The notes under the pieces are model-generated. The model saw only the letters and a list, made by a program, of their open reading frames with translations, did no database searches and had not been told where the DNA came from. From Prorocentrum cordatum (Eukaryota; Sar; Dinophyceae; Prorocentrales; Prorocentraceae), in contig CAUYUJ010014615.1 in NCBI GenBank assembly GCA_963575745.1, positions 1,592,970-1,656,969 of the forward strand: a stretch of DNA of 64,000 nt, written 5' to 3'. How positions within the stretch are numbered: position 1 is the first letter of the stretch; each line of letters begins with the position of its first letter. This document shows positions 42,451 through 54,356 of the stretch, one piece after another. The position numbers and the translations under genes were made by a program.

Positions 42451-42599
42451 GCCCCCCCTTATGCCCCTCCTCTTGCATCCCTTCGCCCCCCTCGTCCTCC
42501 TCCGCTTGCCCGTACTTGTCCTCCTTGTCCTCCTGCTCCTCCTCCTCCTCCTTGTCTTCTCCCTCCCTCTCCTCCTCCTCCTCATCCTCCTCTTCTTCT

Positions 42600-42624
42600 T
42601 CCTCCTCATAAACGTCACCAGCAG

Positions 42625-42673
<49 letters not shown>

Positions 42674-42715
42674 GTCGTCGTCGTCATCATCATCATCATC
42701 AGCAGCATCACACGT

Positions 42716-42746
<31 letters not shown>

Positions 42747-42940
42747 GCATCAACATCAGCATCAACATGAGCATCATCATCATCATCGTCATCGTCATCA
42801 TCATAATCACCATCATCGTCAAACTCATCATCAACATCATCGTCATCATCATCATATTCATCATCGTCATCATCAACATCACCATCATCATCATCATCAT
42901 CATCATCACCATCATCATCATTACCACCCTGCCGTATCGA
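42600..42940 (+). repeat. ATC trinucleotide array 1
   Basis: CATCATCATCATCATC runs with CGTCGTCG and AACATC interruptions. Confidence 0.95.
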
Positions 42941-43054
42941 CGCGCCGATCTATGCTGGGCGGCGGCGGAGGCGACGGCGCAAGCGTCGGCGCGCAAAGCG
43001 GCAACGACGACAACGGCGACGGCGACGACGGATCGAGGGAGGCAGCGGATGTCA

Positions 43055-43560
43055 GCACTCTTTACAATCGCGCGATGGGGCCGCTTGGGAGACCATTGCC
43101 GCGCCAGACCCGACCGACCACGCGCGCCGCCAGGCCGTTTCCACCTTGTCCCCGGCCCTTGCAGGGGCAAGTGCGCAGCCAGATCCGCCTGACCTTACGC
43201 GCCGCCGACCTGTCTCTACGCCGTCGCAGTCGCCCCTTTCGCGCCCGGCGCCGCCGTGCGCAGACACCTCCCCCCCTCGGCAGGGTCGCGCCTCGCGGCT
43301 CCTCCTTCGCCTCCTCAGCCTCCTCGGTCGACCGCTCGCAGTCTCCGAAGTCGGCGTCGTTGCCGCCCGTGGTGCCGTCGCCATCCGTGAAGCCCCTTCC
43401 GAGCCATCCGCTCTCGCGCCCTGGTCGCGCGGGGCCCCGCCGCTGCATCCGTGAATGTCATCTCGGCACGGATGCCGCGCGTGGCCTTCCTCGCCCCCTG
43501 ATTTCGCGCCGCGTCAGCCCGTCTGCCTTTAAACGTCGGGACCTCCAGCTCGAAGGGCAA
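43055..43560 (-). CDS. Possible coding fragment between ATC arrays
   Basis: On minus: MPFELEVPTFKGRRADAARN, RGIRAEMTFTDAAAGPRAT, then in a second frame GNDADFGDCERSTEEAEEAK. The text is protein-like but changes frame near 43400. It may be the continuation of the ORF1-like frame at 43.98-45.2 kb, interrupted by an ATC array. No domain recognised. Confidence 0.3.
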
Positions 43561-43619
43561 CCTCCGTCGGATGCCTACCGCCCTAGTCTCACGCTCGGAA
43601 ACGGCTGCGGCACTACCCT

Positions 43620-43621
43620 GG

Positions 43622-43689
<68 letters not shown>

Positions 43690-43850
43690 AGCAGCATCAG
43701 CATCAGCATCAGCATCATCATCATCATCATCAGCATCATCAGCATCATCATCATCATCACATCATCATCACATCATCATCATCATCATAATCAGCATCAT
43801 CATCATCATCATCATCAGCATCAGCATCACCATCATAATCCGCAGTAGCA
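43620..43850 (+). repeat. ATC/AGC trinucleotide array 2
   Basis: ATCATCATCATC followed by AGCAGCAGC and CATCAGCATCAGC. Confidence 0.95.
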
Positions 43851-43974
43851 TCATGCTATTCTAACTAATATTGAAATAATGCGATGAATAATCATCAGTA
43901 GCATCACCGTATTCATCCTCCTCCTCCTCATCATCAACACCATCGTCATCTTCATCAACATCATTATGGTCAAC

Positions 43975-45180
43975 GGCGCGAGCCTACCCTTTGCCAACCT
44001 TGCTGCTATGCCTGCCACCTTGGTCTTGCCGCGATGGGTCTCCTCGTTGATGGCCCCTCGCGTCTCCTCGATGGCTTTCTCGCGCTGCGCCTGCTGGGTA
44101 GTCCCATCCACCTCGCCAGCTGGCTCAGACTTGGTCCCCGCTGCTGCTGCCGCGCCGCTGCTGGCCGTGCCAGGCGGCGGTGCGTTGGGCCCGGCCGCCT
44201 CCGCGGCGTTCGCGCCCCCGCCCTCCACCTGGCGTTGCTTCGGCGCGTTCCTTGCCCTCGCCCTGGCTTTGACCACCGCCACCTTGGGCTGCTCAGCCTT
44301 CCGCCCCGCCGCCAGGCGCAGCTGCGTGCACATATGTTCCGCCTCAACCTCGCGCTTCTCAGCGCCCCCCGACGCGTTCCTGCCCTCGCCCCGGTAGCGC
44401 CCGAGCTCGACCTTGAACTTGGCGAAGTCCGCCTGGACCCCCACGTCGTCGACGTCCTCGAGCTCCCGCGGCAGGCCTCCTGGAATCTCGACGCCCGAGA
44501 ACCTTGCGGCAGCCTTACCGCTCGCACCTTCACCCGCATCGCCCCCGTAGGGTCAGCAAAATACTGGGCGCTGACCTTCTGCAAAGCCGGCGTCGCCTCT
44601 GCGCGCCCGTCCGCCGCCGTGCGGCGCTCCGTCTCCAGCTCCTCCAGCGCCTTCCTCGTCGCCTGCAAACCCCCGTGCTCAGCAGCACCTGCCACTTCTG
44701 GCTGGTCCTCCCTCGCCCTCCAGGCTTTGAGCCTCGTAAAGACATCCGTGGGGGCCTGCTTCGTCTTCTCGCTGCTGGGCTGCCAGGCGGTCCTGCGCAG
44801 CGCGCTGAGCCCTCCATAGCTCCCCCCCGCATCGATTGCTGGCAGCATGGCGCCCAGCTCCACTGTGGCGCGCGTCTGCCCCGCGTCGGTCTTCCCAAAC
44901 GCCGCCCGCTGCCCGCGGGCGCCGCTGGCCCGAGGCCCCAGCGCCTGCACTGCAATGTGGCGCCCACGAACCGTGCACCACCCCCTGTTCGCCCGCAGCG
45001 AGGAGCACCAGGCCCAGCCGCCGCAGCCGTCGCAGGTCGAGCACCAGCCACGGCCCCTGCCGCTGCGCGGCGCCATGCCGCCCAAGGAGGAGCCGCGGCG
45101 CCGGTCGCGGAGTGCTGTCGCCGCATCCTGCTGCCGAGCGAGGCCGCGCCGATCTCGACCCGCCAAGGCAGCCAGCAGAA
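43975..45180 (-). pseudogene. LINE ORF1-like protein, frameshifted
   Basis: Starts near MAPRSGRGRGWCSTCDGCGG, a cysteine cluster (C-x2-C-x2-C-x5-C) like the zinc ribbon at the start of dinoflagellate LINE ORF1 proteins. Then come DVFTRLKAWRAREDQPEVAG and a long charged helix, EELETERRTAADGRAE. Near 44470 the reading moves to ELEDVDDVGVQADFAKFKVE and KREVEAEHMCTQLRLAAGRK. The assignment rests on remembered pattern only. No endonuclease domain follows in the window. Confidence 0.4.
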
Positions 45181-45449
45181 GCCGCGCTCGTGAAGGCCCG
45201 ACGCGCGCCCGAGGAAGGCCCGCCGATTCGCGCGCCGCCGCGGCGCCTAGTCTCAGCGCGCGGGCTCGGGCCAATCTATCTGTCGCACCCTGCGCTCGAG
45301 CCGAAGCTGGAGCGAGGACCGCGACGCCTGCGCGAACCGGCACTGCGCCACCACGAAGCTGGACGACCAAGACTACGCGGGCGAAGGCTTTCCCAATCGA
45401 AGACGACACTGGTCAGTGGATAGCCGACCAGGACTCCGAGCACCAACAA

Positions 45450-45570
45450 GCGCAAGTAACGCCGCGCGAGCCACGAGACAAAAAACAAATGCGCGCAGCA
45501 GGCGAGCAAAAACAAGCGCAAGTAACGCCGCGCGAGCAGCGAGACATAATGAACTAAATGCGCGCAGCTG
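45450..45570 (+). repeat. Tandem duplication of ~60 bp
   Basis: CAAGCGCAAGTAACGCCGCG and AATGCGCGCAGC occur twice with a CACGAGACA/CAGCGAGACA difference. Confidence 0.8.
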
Positions 45571-45599
45571 CTGGGCGCGAGCTGGGCGACAAGCTCGGC

Positions 45600-46240
45600 G
45601 GACAAAAGGCGCATCCCAGGGCTCGAACTTGATTGTGCTCTACGCTGGGGGAGTGCTTGTCCGCTTCCGAATTTCGCGCTGCGGCGGGCCGAAACATAAC
45701 GAAACGACGGCGACCAACGCAAGACAACAACGATCCCCATTGGCCCGAAACGAACGGAAAACGACAACCCAAAACAGGACATTCACGGCAACCCACAACA
45801 ACGTTGCTGCCACGCCGCTACGTAAACAGAAGAAGCTCCAGTGGAAACAAGGCTGGAACACAAAAGCGGATCGCAAATCGAGCCGAACACGGCGCGACGG
45901 TAAACCCACAACGTAAAAAAAAAAAGCCCGACGCAAACAATACAATATAAGTCGATCTTGAACACTGGAAAACAAACACACGCGACCCCTCCTCCTGCCC
46001 CCGCATTAGCACTAACGTCTAAGGTCTCGAAGAACAAGATGCAGCGGGTGCAATCGCTCCGACTGCACTCGCCCCGACCGTGGCAACGGAGACGAACCTA
46101 TGTTCGGCAAGCAACAACCAAAAGGCAGAGGCACACCGTCGAAACAAAAATACGTGCCTCCCGACCCTGGCGGCGTGTGGGAGGGGCTGTTCCGTTCGTC
46201 GTCGCCGTCGCCGTTCCCCCTCTTTCCTTAGACTCTCCTC
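45600..46240. other. No gene recognised
   Basis: AC-rich mixed sequence. A 113-codon hydrophobic minus-strand frame is present but overlaps other open frames and has no support. Confidence 0.45.
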
Positions 46241-46254
46241 CTCAGGCGCGCCAG

Positions 46255-46345
46255 CTAAAACAAAATTAGATAACGTCGTACGCAATTGAGTCGAAGGGAA
46301 GCCCCTTCCCTTGATCCCTTTCCCGCCGGGGGGAGGGTCCCGGGT
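46255..46345 (+). repeat. ~95-bp conserved module, copy 3
   Basis: TAACGTCGTACGCAATTGAG, TCGAAGGGAAGCCCC, CCTTGATCCCTTTCCC and GGGGGGAGGGTCC. It sits immediately left of a CCCAAGA block. Confidence 0.65.
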
Positions 46346-46399
46346 CGTTATGCCACCCCCCTGGGGTCTCCCGAAATTCAAACAAAACACGAAGACCGT

Positions 46400-46995
46400 C
46401 CAAGGGTGCCACGAAAAGGTCTCAATATGGTCCACGAGAGCCCCGTATCGCCGAACGATCAGTCCTTCAGCGCCCAAGATGGCTTTCAGACAGCCCGAAA
46501 GGTTCCAAGACGCTCCACGAAGCCTCCAACACCGCCCCCAAAAAGGCGCCCACACAAGTGGACCGAACAGCAAACTCGGCTCATTGCTATGAGAAAACTC
46601 ATTTCTTTGCCATCTTCGCCATCTCAGCTTTCAGAACATCCACGGCAGTCCCAAAGGCCGCCAAAAGCGCCCCCAACACGGCCAAAGACGCCCCAAGGAA
46701 GGCCTCAAAACGCCTTATGGTTTTCAAAACGACCCTCGGCACCTCAATGCAGCCTAAGAAGCCCCGGAACGGCCTCGAAAAGGGGTCCAGACGGAGGAAC
46801 CGAACGGATATTTCGAGCCCTCGGCCCCGAAAGGTCCCCAGGAGCCCTCCAGGAAATCCCCAACAAATCTCCAAGAGGCTCTCAAAAACACTCCAAGAAG
46901 TTTCAAAAGGCTCCAACTCCAAGAAAACCCCAAGAGGCCCCCAAAAGGCCCCCGAAGGCCCACAGAGGGCCCCAAACGGCCCAAACGCCAGCAGT
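46400..46995 (+). repeat. CCCAAGA repeat block 7
   Basis: CCCCAAGAGGCCCCCAAAAG and similar units across 600 bp. The 288-codon plus-strand frame is repeat-derived. Confidence 0.75.
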
Positions 46996-47144
46996 GCCAC
47001 ATGAGCGGCGGGAATCGGATCGAGATCCGATTGCTTGCGATCACTCATCGACCTCGAACCCGCTGCAAATGCTGTGCATCTTCAAATCCCGTCCGAAATC
47101 CGCCAAAGCGGTCCCGCGAAAGAGCGATGTTAGGAGACCAAGTG

Positions 47145-47640
47145 CTGCCTGAGGGATTCTGTAGTTACCTAACAGCGAAGACTGATAGGTTTCTAGTGGC
47201 CTCAAAAGAGGGCATCATGACTCCCCAAGGGGGTCTGGGCAGATGCCCGACGGGTGCCCCGGGAATCCGGGGACTTTTTTTTTAGCCAACAGTAACGCAC
47301 TTCGTGGTTTTCGAGTTCCGAACTCCATTCCGGGGCATGATTTTGAATGCCCGGAGCCAACTGGAGGCCACTTCGTGGTCTTCGAGATCCCAGAACTCCA
47401 CTCCTGGGCATGATTTTGAATACCCGGAGCCAACTGGAGGCCACTTCGTGGTCTTCGAGTTCCCAAAACTCCATTCCTGGGCATGTATTTGAATGCCCGG
47501 AGCCAACTGTAGGCCACTTCGTGGTCTTCGAGTTCCCAGAACTCCATTCCTGGGCATGATTTTGAATGCCCGGAGCCAACTGTAGGCCACTTCGTGTTCT
47601 TCGAGTTCCCAGAACTCCATTCCGGGCCACATTTTGAATG
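47145..47640 (-). repeat. 73-bp minisatellite with tail, inverted copy
   Basis: Four to five units at 73-bp spacing (CCGGAGCCAACTG at 47351, 47424, 47497). They are preceded by the tail TAGTTACCTAACAG, CTGATAGGTTTCTAGTGGCC. Order and orientation are the exact inverse of 2031-2585. Confidence 0.85.
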
Positions 47641-49470
47641 CTGAGGCAGGCTGAGGCTGAGGCTGATGCAGGCTGAGGCTGAGGCAGGCTGAGGCTGAGG
47701 CCGAGGCTGAAGGCAGACTGAGGCTGAGGCTGAAGCAGGCTGAGGCTGAGGCTGAGGCAGGCTGAGGCTGAGGCTGAGGCAGGCTGATGCTGAGGCAGGC
47801 TGAGGCTGAGGCTGAGGCTGATGCAGGCTGAGGCTGAGGCAGGCTGAGGCTGAGGCCGAGACTGAAGGCAGACTGAGGCTGAGGCTGAAGCAGGCTGAGG
47901 CTGAGGCTGAGGCAGGCTGAGGCTGAGGCTGAGGCAGGCTGATGCTGAGGCAGGCTGAGGCTGAGGCTGAGGCTGATGCAGGCTGAGGCTGAGGCAGGCT
48001 GAGGCTGAGGCCGAGGCTGAAGGCAGACTGAGGCTGAGGCTGAAAGGCTGAGGCTGAGGCTGAGGCTGAGGCAGGCTGAGGCTGAGGCTGAGGCAGGCTG
48101 ATGCTGAGGCAGGCTGAGGCTGAGGCTGAGGCTGATGCAGGCTGAGGCTGAGGCAGGCTGAGGCTGAGGCCGAGGCTGAAGGCAGACTGAGGCTGAGGCT
48201 GAAGCAGGCTGAGGCTGAGGCTGAGGCAGGCTGAGGCTGAGGCTGAGGCAGGCTGAGGCTGAGGCAGGCTGAGGCTGAGGCTGAGGCTGATGCAGGCTGA
48301 GGCTGAGGCAGGCTGAGGCTGAGGCCGAGGCTGAAGGCAGACTGAGGCTGAGGCTGAGAGGCTGAGGCTGAGGCTGAGGCTGAGGCTGAGGCTGAGGCTG
48401 AGGCTGAGGCAGGCTGAGGCTGAGGCTGAGGCTGAGGCTGAGGCTGAGGCTGAGGCTGAGGCTGAGGCTGAGGCTGAGGCTGAGGCTGAGGCTGCAGGCT
48501 GAGGCTGAGGCAGGCTGAGGCTGAGGCTGCAGGCTGGCTGAAGGCTGAGGCTGAGGCTGAGGCTGAGGCTGAGGCTGAGGGCTGAGGCTGAGGCCGAGGC
48601 TGAAGGCAGGCTGAGGCTGAGGCTGAAGCAGGCTGAGGCTGAGGCTGAGGCAGGCTGAGGCTGCAGGCTGAGGCTGAGGCTGAGGCTGAGGCTGAGGCTG
48701 AGGCTGAGGCTGAGGCTGAGGCTGAGGCAGGCTGAGGCTGAGAGGCTGAGGCTGAGGCTGCTGAGGCTGAGGCTGAGGCTGAGGCTGAGGCTGAGGCTGA
48801 GGCTGAGGCTGAGGCTGAGGCTGAGGCTGAGGCAGGCTGAGGCTGAGGCTGAGGCTGATGCAGGCTGAGGCTGAGGCTGAGGCTGAGGCTGCAGGCTGAG
48901 GCTGAGGCCGAGGCTGAAGGCAGACTGAGGCTGAGGCTGAAGCAGGCTGAGGCTGAGGCTGAGGCTGAGGCTGAGGCTGAGGCTGAGGCAGGCTGAGGCA
49001 GGCTGAGGCTGAGGCTGAGGCAAGGCAGCTGAGGCTGAGGCTGGCAGGCTGAGGCTGAGGCTGAGGCAGGCTGAGGCTGAGGCAGACGCTGAGGCAGGCT
49101 GAGGCTGAGGCAGGCTGAGGCTGAGGCTGAGGCTGAGGCTGAGGCAGGCTGAGGAAGGCGCTGAGGCAGGCTGATGCTGAGACAGGCTGAGGCTGAGGCT
49201 GAGGCTGATGCAGGCTGAGGCTGAGGCAGGCTGAGGCTGAGGCCGAGGCTGAAGGCAGACTGGAGCTGAGGCTGAATCAGGCTGAGGCGGAGGCTGAGGC
49301 AGGCTGAGGCTGAGGCTGAGGCAGGCTGAGGCTGAGGCAGGCTGAGGCTAAGGCTGAGGCTGAAGGCAGACTGAGGCTGAGGCTGAAGCAGGCTGAGGCT
49401 GAGGCTGAGGCAGGCTGAGGCTGAGGCTGACGCAGGCTGATGCTGAGGCAGCCTGAGGCTGAGGCTGTGA
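47641..49470 (+). repeat. GGCTGA hexamer array (1.8 kb)
   Basis: GGCTGAGGCTGAGGCAGGCTGA units with a higher-order pattern that includes GCCGAGGCTGAAGGCAGACT about every 150-180 bp in its left part. A 602-codon minus-strand frame through it is not considered a gene. Confidence 0.95.
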
Positions 49471-49539
49471 CTGCGACTGCCGTTGCCGCTGCGACTGCCA
49501 TCGCGGATGCGACTGCGACTGCGAGACTAGCAGAATTCT

Positions 49540-50030
49540 AAAACTGGATTATCATCTGAATATCAAAGGGAATGCTTCCAGATATGCTTCTACACATCGC
49601 TGTTAGGTTGCTTTGCTGGGATGTTTCTCCACAAGCCCTTCATTTCTCCGTCTGCAACCGCAACCACTTCTACCACCCTCAAGAACCCCCCTTCTCCAAA
49701 TACGTATCCCTCCTCCATATCCCCCTCTTGCTCTTATGCCGTGCCATCCTCTCCCCAACACCGTCATCTCTCTCCTGCTCCACGTCCCCTTGCAATCCCC
49801 GCCGGTGCTCAGCCCCCCCCCATCCCTTCAACCTCGGCCTCCAAATCCCAATGCACTTCTACAACATAGCCACCCCCGCCCTGCTGCTCCCCCTCCTCGT
49901 TTTTCCCAACCACCCTGTGGTGTTGGGTCCTCGTTTTGAAGCGACGTCGCCCTGCGTTCCTCCTCCTCCTCCTCTTCTCTCCTCCTCCCCCTCCTCCCCC
50001 CTCCTCCCTGCGTTTCACCCACCCAGTACA
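49540..50030 (+). other. Pyrimidine-rich spacer, no gene seen
   Basis: CCCCTCCTCC-rich DNA between two satellites. Three overlapping plus-strand frames are open because of composition. Confidence 0.5.
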
Positions 50031-50034
50031 AGGT

Positions 50035-51185
50035 TCGTGGCCCCATAGGGAGCTCCACCGAAGGCGCCAGTGGCAGCGTTCGCATGGCGGCCCCGCCCCA
50101 TTTCGGCACACCCCTCACGAGGATCGTGGCCCCATAGGGAGCTCCACCGGAGGCCTCAGTGGCAGCGTTCGCATGGCGGTCCCGCCCCATTTCGGCACAC
50201 CCCTCACGAGGATCGTGGCCCCATAGGGAGCTCCACCGAAGGCCCCAGTGGCAGCGTTCGCATGGTGGCCCCGCCCCATTTTGGCGCACCCCTCACGAGG
50301 ATCGTGGCCCCATAGGGAGCTCCCAGTGGCAGCGTTCGCATGGCGGCCCCGTGGCACACCCCTCACGAGGATCGTGGCCCCAAAGGGAGCTCCACCGAAG
50401 GCCCCAGTGGCAGCGTTCGCATGGCGGCCCCGCCCCATTTCGGCACACCCCTCACGAGGATCGTGGCCCCATAGGGAGCTCCACCGAAGGCTCCAGTGGC
50501 AGCGTTCGCATGGCGGCCCCGCCCCATTTCGGCACACCCCTTTCACGGCTCGTGGCCCCATAGGGAACTCCACCGAAGGCCCCAGTGGCAGGGTTCGCAT
50601 GTCGGCCTCGGGCCATTTCGGCACACTCCTTACGAGGATCGTGGCCCCATAGGGAGCTCCACCGAAGGCGCCAGTGGCAGCGTTCGCATGGCGACCCCGT
50701 TCCCTTGCGGCACATCCCTCACACGGTTCGCGTCCCCATAGGGAACTCCACCGAAGGCGCCAGTGGCAGCGTTCGCATGGCGGCCCCGCCCCATTTCGGC
50801 ACACCCCTCACGAGGATCGTGGCCCCATAGGGAGCTCCACCGAAGGCGCCAGTGGCAGCCTTCGCATGGCGGTGCCGCCCCATTTCTGCACACCCCTCAC
50901 GAGGATCGTGGCCCCATAGGGAGCTCCACCGAAGGCTCCAGTGGCAGCGCTCGCATGGCGGCCCCGCCCCATTTCGGCACACCCCTCACGAGGATCGTGG
51001 CCCCATAGGGAGCTCCACCGAAGGACTCAGTGGCAGCGTTCGCATGGCGGCCTCGGGCAATTTCGGCACACCCCTCACGAGGATCGTGGCCCCATAAGGG
51101 AGCTCCACCGAAGGCCCCAGTGGCAGCGTTCGCATGGCGGCCTCGGGTTTTGTCGGCACACCTCTCACGAGGATCGGGGCCCCAC
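50035..51185 (+). repeat. 89-bp satellite
   Basis: About 13 units of 89 bp, marked by GGCCCCATAGGGAGCTCCAC and GCAGCGTTCGCATGGCGG. One unit near 50320 is shortened; others differ by point changes. Confidence 0.95.
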
Positions 51186-51189
51186 AGAA

Positions 51190-51375
51190 TTCACGTTTGC
51201 ATATGGTTGGGTAGGAAAATTCAATGTTCTTCACCTCCTCCACCTCCTCGGCGTCGTCTTCCGCCCCCTCCTCCTGCGTCCTCTCCTCCTCATTCCACAA
51301 CCTCGTCGTGGTCAGGTCGTCTTTTTCAGAGTGGGCGGCGCCGGCCATGCGGTCTTCGCAATCGTCTCGGCACAT
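51190..51375 (-). CDS. Possible acidic exon next to the satellite
   Basis: The minus-strand frame MCRDDCEDRMAGAAHSEKDD, TRLWNEEERTQEEGAEDDAE, VKNIEFSYPTICKRE is hydrophilic and protein-like. It then runs into the satellite. It may be part of the LINE 3' flank or of a gene now interrupted. Unrecognised. Confidence 0.3.
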
Positions 51376-51539
51376 GGGCGATCGGAACGGTCGCGGGGAT
51401 CGGCGGCCGGCAGCAGACGGACAGCAGGAGCACGACCACCTTCAATTACATGGACCTTCGGCGGCTGAGGCTGAGGCCGGCGCGCGCCGGGGCGCGCGCT
51501 TCGCGGGCTGCCGGTCGCCAAATTCTCAATTGTAAATGA

Positions 51540-53132
51540 TGATGTCGTATGTCCAGCGTTTCCGCGGTCGGCCTGGCGCCTTGCGCCCGGTCGGGGTCTA
51601 CGCCAGCGCTGCCTTCGACCATCTGCCATCGGTTCTGACGACGGTCTTCTGCAGCAGGGCATCCCGACGAAACTCATGCTACTGTACCCAAGTCTTCAAA
51701 CCCGCCTTCTCGAACTCACCCGCTGCTTTCCGGGTCGCGCGGCCAATCCACTCCACGCGCGGCTCGTCCACGCCGCCCGCAGAGACAGCTCTCATCGGTG
51801 GCGTCGCAATGATTTTCTGGAGCATATTCTGCAAGTCTGTCTGAAGCTTAGTTCCCCCTGCCGCCGTCATGGTCCACGTGCCGCCCCCGTGGGGGACAGT
51901 TGAAGATGCCGCAGCGCCGCCGAACAGGCGAAGCCTGGACCGCAAAAGATACAGCTTCCTACACAAAACTGCTTTGAATTTGCCGAAGGCCCCAATCCCT
52001 TCAAAATGCGGCTTTGTACTTCGACGTCATGAAATCTTCCAAAGCACAATTTGCGCCCGGAGAAAGAGACGCCTCCGTCCGCAGGTTGCACTTCAACCCT
52101 GCCAGCTCCAACTTGCACGTGAAATTGCGCAAGGGCCCCTCTCCGGTCAACAACGTTAGAAAAGGATTCGTGTCTTCACCGCATGTATCTTCAGCCCCGC
52201 TTTCTCTGGCACGCGCTGTTAGGTCTTCCAACGTGCGCCGCGCCTGCGCACGAGTTGTTGCGATCAGCATAATGCCATCCGCAAGCCGGAGGTTCGTGAG
52301 ACGTTCGCCCCCTTTCTCCCACTTTTGTTCGAGCTCACGCATAATTGATTCCAGCTGAGCATTGAACGCGCGGGGATCATCGGACCCCCTTGGTTTGTTC
52401 ATCTTTCCAATCTAAAAACACGACCCGCACAATCGGACACGATTTGCCCCGTCTGCCCCTCGCACAACTTGCGCAACGCTTCGGATATAAGAGTCCGGCA
52501 CGCCTTGCTCATGCAAAGACGCCATCGGCGAGGCGTGGCTGACGGCGTCCAACGCCTTCTCGAAATCCACTGCAGCCACCCAGAGATTCAAGCTGTGCTC
52601 GTACATTCTCTCGTGCAGCAAGACGACCGTCAACAAGTGCGATCGTCGGAACAACACCCCTTCCGAAGCCCCGCTGGATCCACCGATTGCCGTTCCGCAC
52701 GGTGCGCCAGTAATCGCCCATGCAAGACAATACTGAACATAATGTACAAATGCTCGGCAACTTGGGGTCGCTATTTCTTGAAAAGCACTTTGATGCACGC
52801 GTGCCTCCACGTCCGCGGAGGGTCTTCCCCGTCAATCAGAATACTCGCGACAACGCGGGCAAGCACATCCAACAGATAGTCGCCACCAGCTCGAACATCT
52901 CTGCGACTATGCTGGCCGAGTCCACCGCCTTGCCCCGTTTCAATTTCTTCACCTGCGTTCCGACCTCCTCCGCCGTGACCGGCGGAATATCCGACAGCCC
53001 AACTGTGATGTCAGAACGGAAATCACGTGGATGGCCCAGGTTTCCCAGGTGCAGGGTCACCGCGCGCTGGATTCGTGGGCGAGCCTGCGACAGACGCGAA
53101 GATTTCCCTGACTTCCGAGATAGGGCCACCAC
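51540..53132 (-). pseudogene. LINE reverse transcriptase, broken
   Basis: Right to left: SDIPPVTAEEVGTQVKKLKR and GKAVDSASIVAEMF (pre-RT), LLTVVLLHERMYEHSLNLWV, AAVDFEKALDAVSHASPM (RT block with its first Asp), FNAQLESIMRELEQKW, and LTNLRLADGIMLIATTRAQ, where the catalytic F-A-D-D is L-A-D-G (52260-52292). The C-terminal RRDALLQKTVVRTDGRW and PTGRKAPGRPRKRWTYD match the region that closes such LINEs, with one stop codon between them. At least four frames are used. No endonuclease domain is present, so the copy is 5' truncated and dead. Confidence 0.8.
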
Positions 53133-53399
53133 GGATCTAAGGTGTCATGCTCGGCGAGTCCGAGGCCCACTACTCGCTGATAAATTCTGGAGCTGGCGCA
53201 GGGGTGGCTGTCCTTGAACGGCTAGCTGAAGTACCAGCAGGACTCCGACGGCATAGGCTACGCCCCCTGGGGATCGAGGCCGATCGGGGATTCAGTGCCC
53301 GAGGAGACGCCAAGCGGCGCGCGCCAAGGGGAGGTGCTCATCCCGATCGGAATCGGCAAGAGACATCGGCAATACGATCGGTCTCACCAGCCGTGCCGG

Positions 53400-54356
53400 C
53401 ATGGGGGCGCGGCAGACGAACCTTTGCACGCGTCGAGCAAGACGCCGGGCAGACTTCGAAGACTTGGGCGCGCGCAACAAGGAGCTTACCAAGCAGGCCA
53501 AGACATCGAGTCAAAACGCTGCGAAGAGCACGTCGACGACCCGCTCTTCCAGCAGCTCAGGATCAACACGCCAGCGACCGAGGAGGTCAGGCTGGCAAAC
53601 ATCCTGCGCCACGGCGACCACGCGACCACGGGGTTGGTTGAGGAGCTCGCGCGCGACGCCCGGGCGTAGGAGGCAGTGCGCTAGGGGCGACGAGGCCTTC
53701 AAGAAGTCGACGCTCAAGCGCGTCGAGAAGCTGGTTAGGGAGTGCGCGGTGAGATTCAACATCCTAGGGGATGGCACGTATACTTTCACGTGGGAGTTCT
53801 AAGCCGACGCGGCGAAGCTCACCAGGATCGGCTCGGCAGGAGGTCATCGCGTCGCAGCGCCCTCAGACCTCGGCGCCGGCGTCGGCGCCACCCCGAGGTG
53901 TCAGACGATTGGCTACTCCTGACCGAATACAACAAGCCACGGCTGGAAACAGGCTCCTTCCCATGCAAGCCACGCCCGCCCATGCAGGAGCTCAACCGGG
54001 CGCGGGGGCTATCGCGCCAGGTAAATGAGCAACTGGCCGAGGCTATGCCGCACCTGACGTTCACGAGGCGCGCGCTCAAAGCTCGGACAGAGGGAGAAAC
54101 GACTAAGATTGGCAGAGAACCCATCGACCAGCAGGGCATGGTATCGCGGCGACATTCGAGCGCTGCACCTGCGGGGGCGCATTCGGCGACATTCGACGTC
54201 GCGTATAAGCTGATCCACCTGGGCCAGCGCACGCGCGGGCTGAGCGACCACGAGGGCGAGCTGACCGACGAGACGAAGGTGATGCTGGTGACGAAGGATA
54301 GCTGTTGGACCTGCACTGAAAAAGCGACAGGTCACACGGGCGCGCGGACCCAGTAG
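53400..54356 (+). pseudogene. Copia-2 gag-like region
   Basis: Pieces RADFEDLGARNKELTKQAK, FKKSTLKRVEKLVRECAVRF, then DDWLLLTEYNKPRLETGSF, ARGLSRQVNEQLAEAMPHL and ATFDVAYKLIHLGQRTRGL. Gag identity is inferred from position, not from a firm motif. Confidence 0.4.

Noticed and set aside
47215-49023. 602-codon open frame on the minus strand
   Set aside because: It is made of GGCTGA hexamers and the 73-bp repeat, which lack stops in this frame. The translation is only short S/A/L/Q/P repetition.
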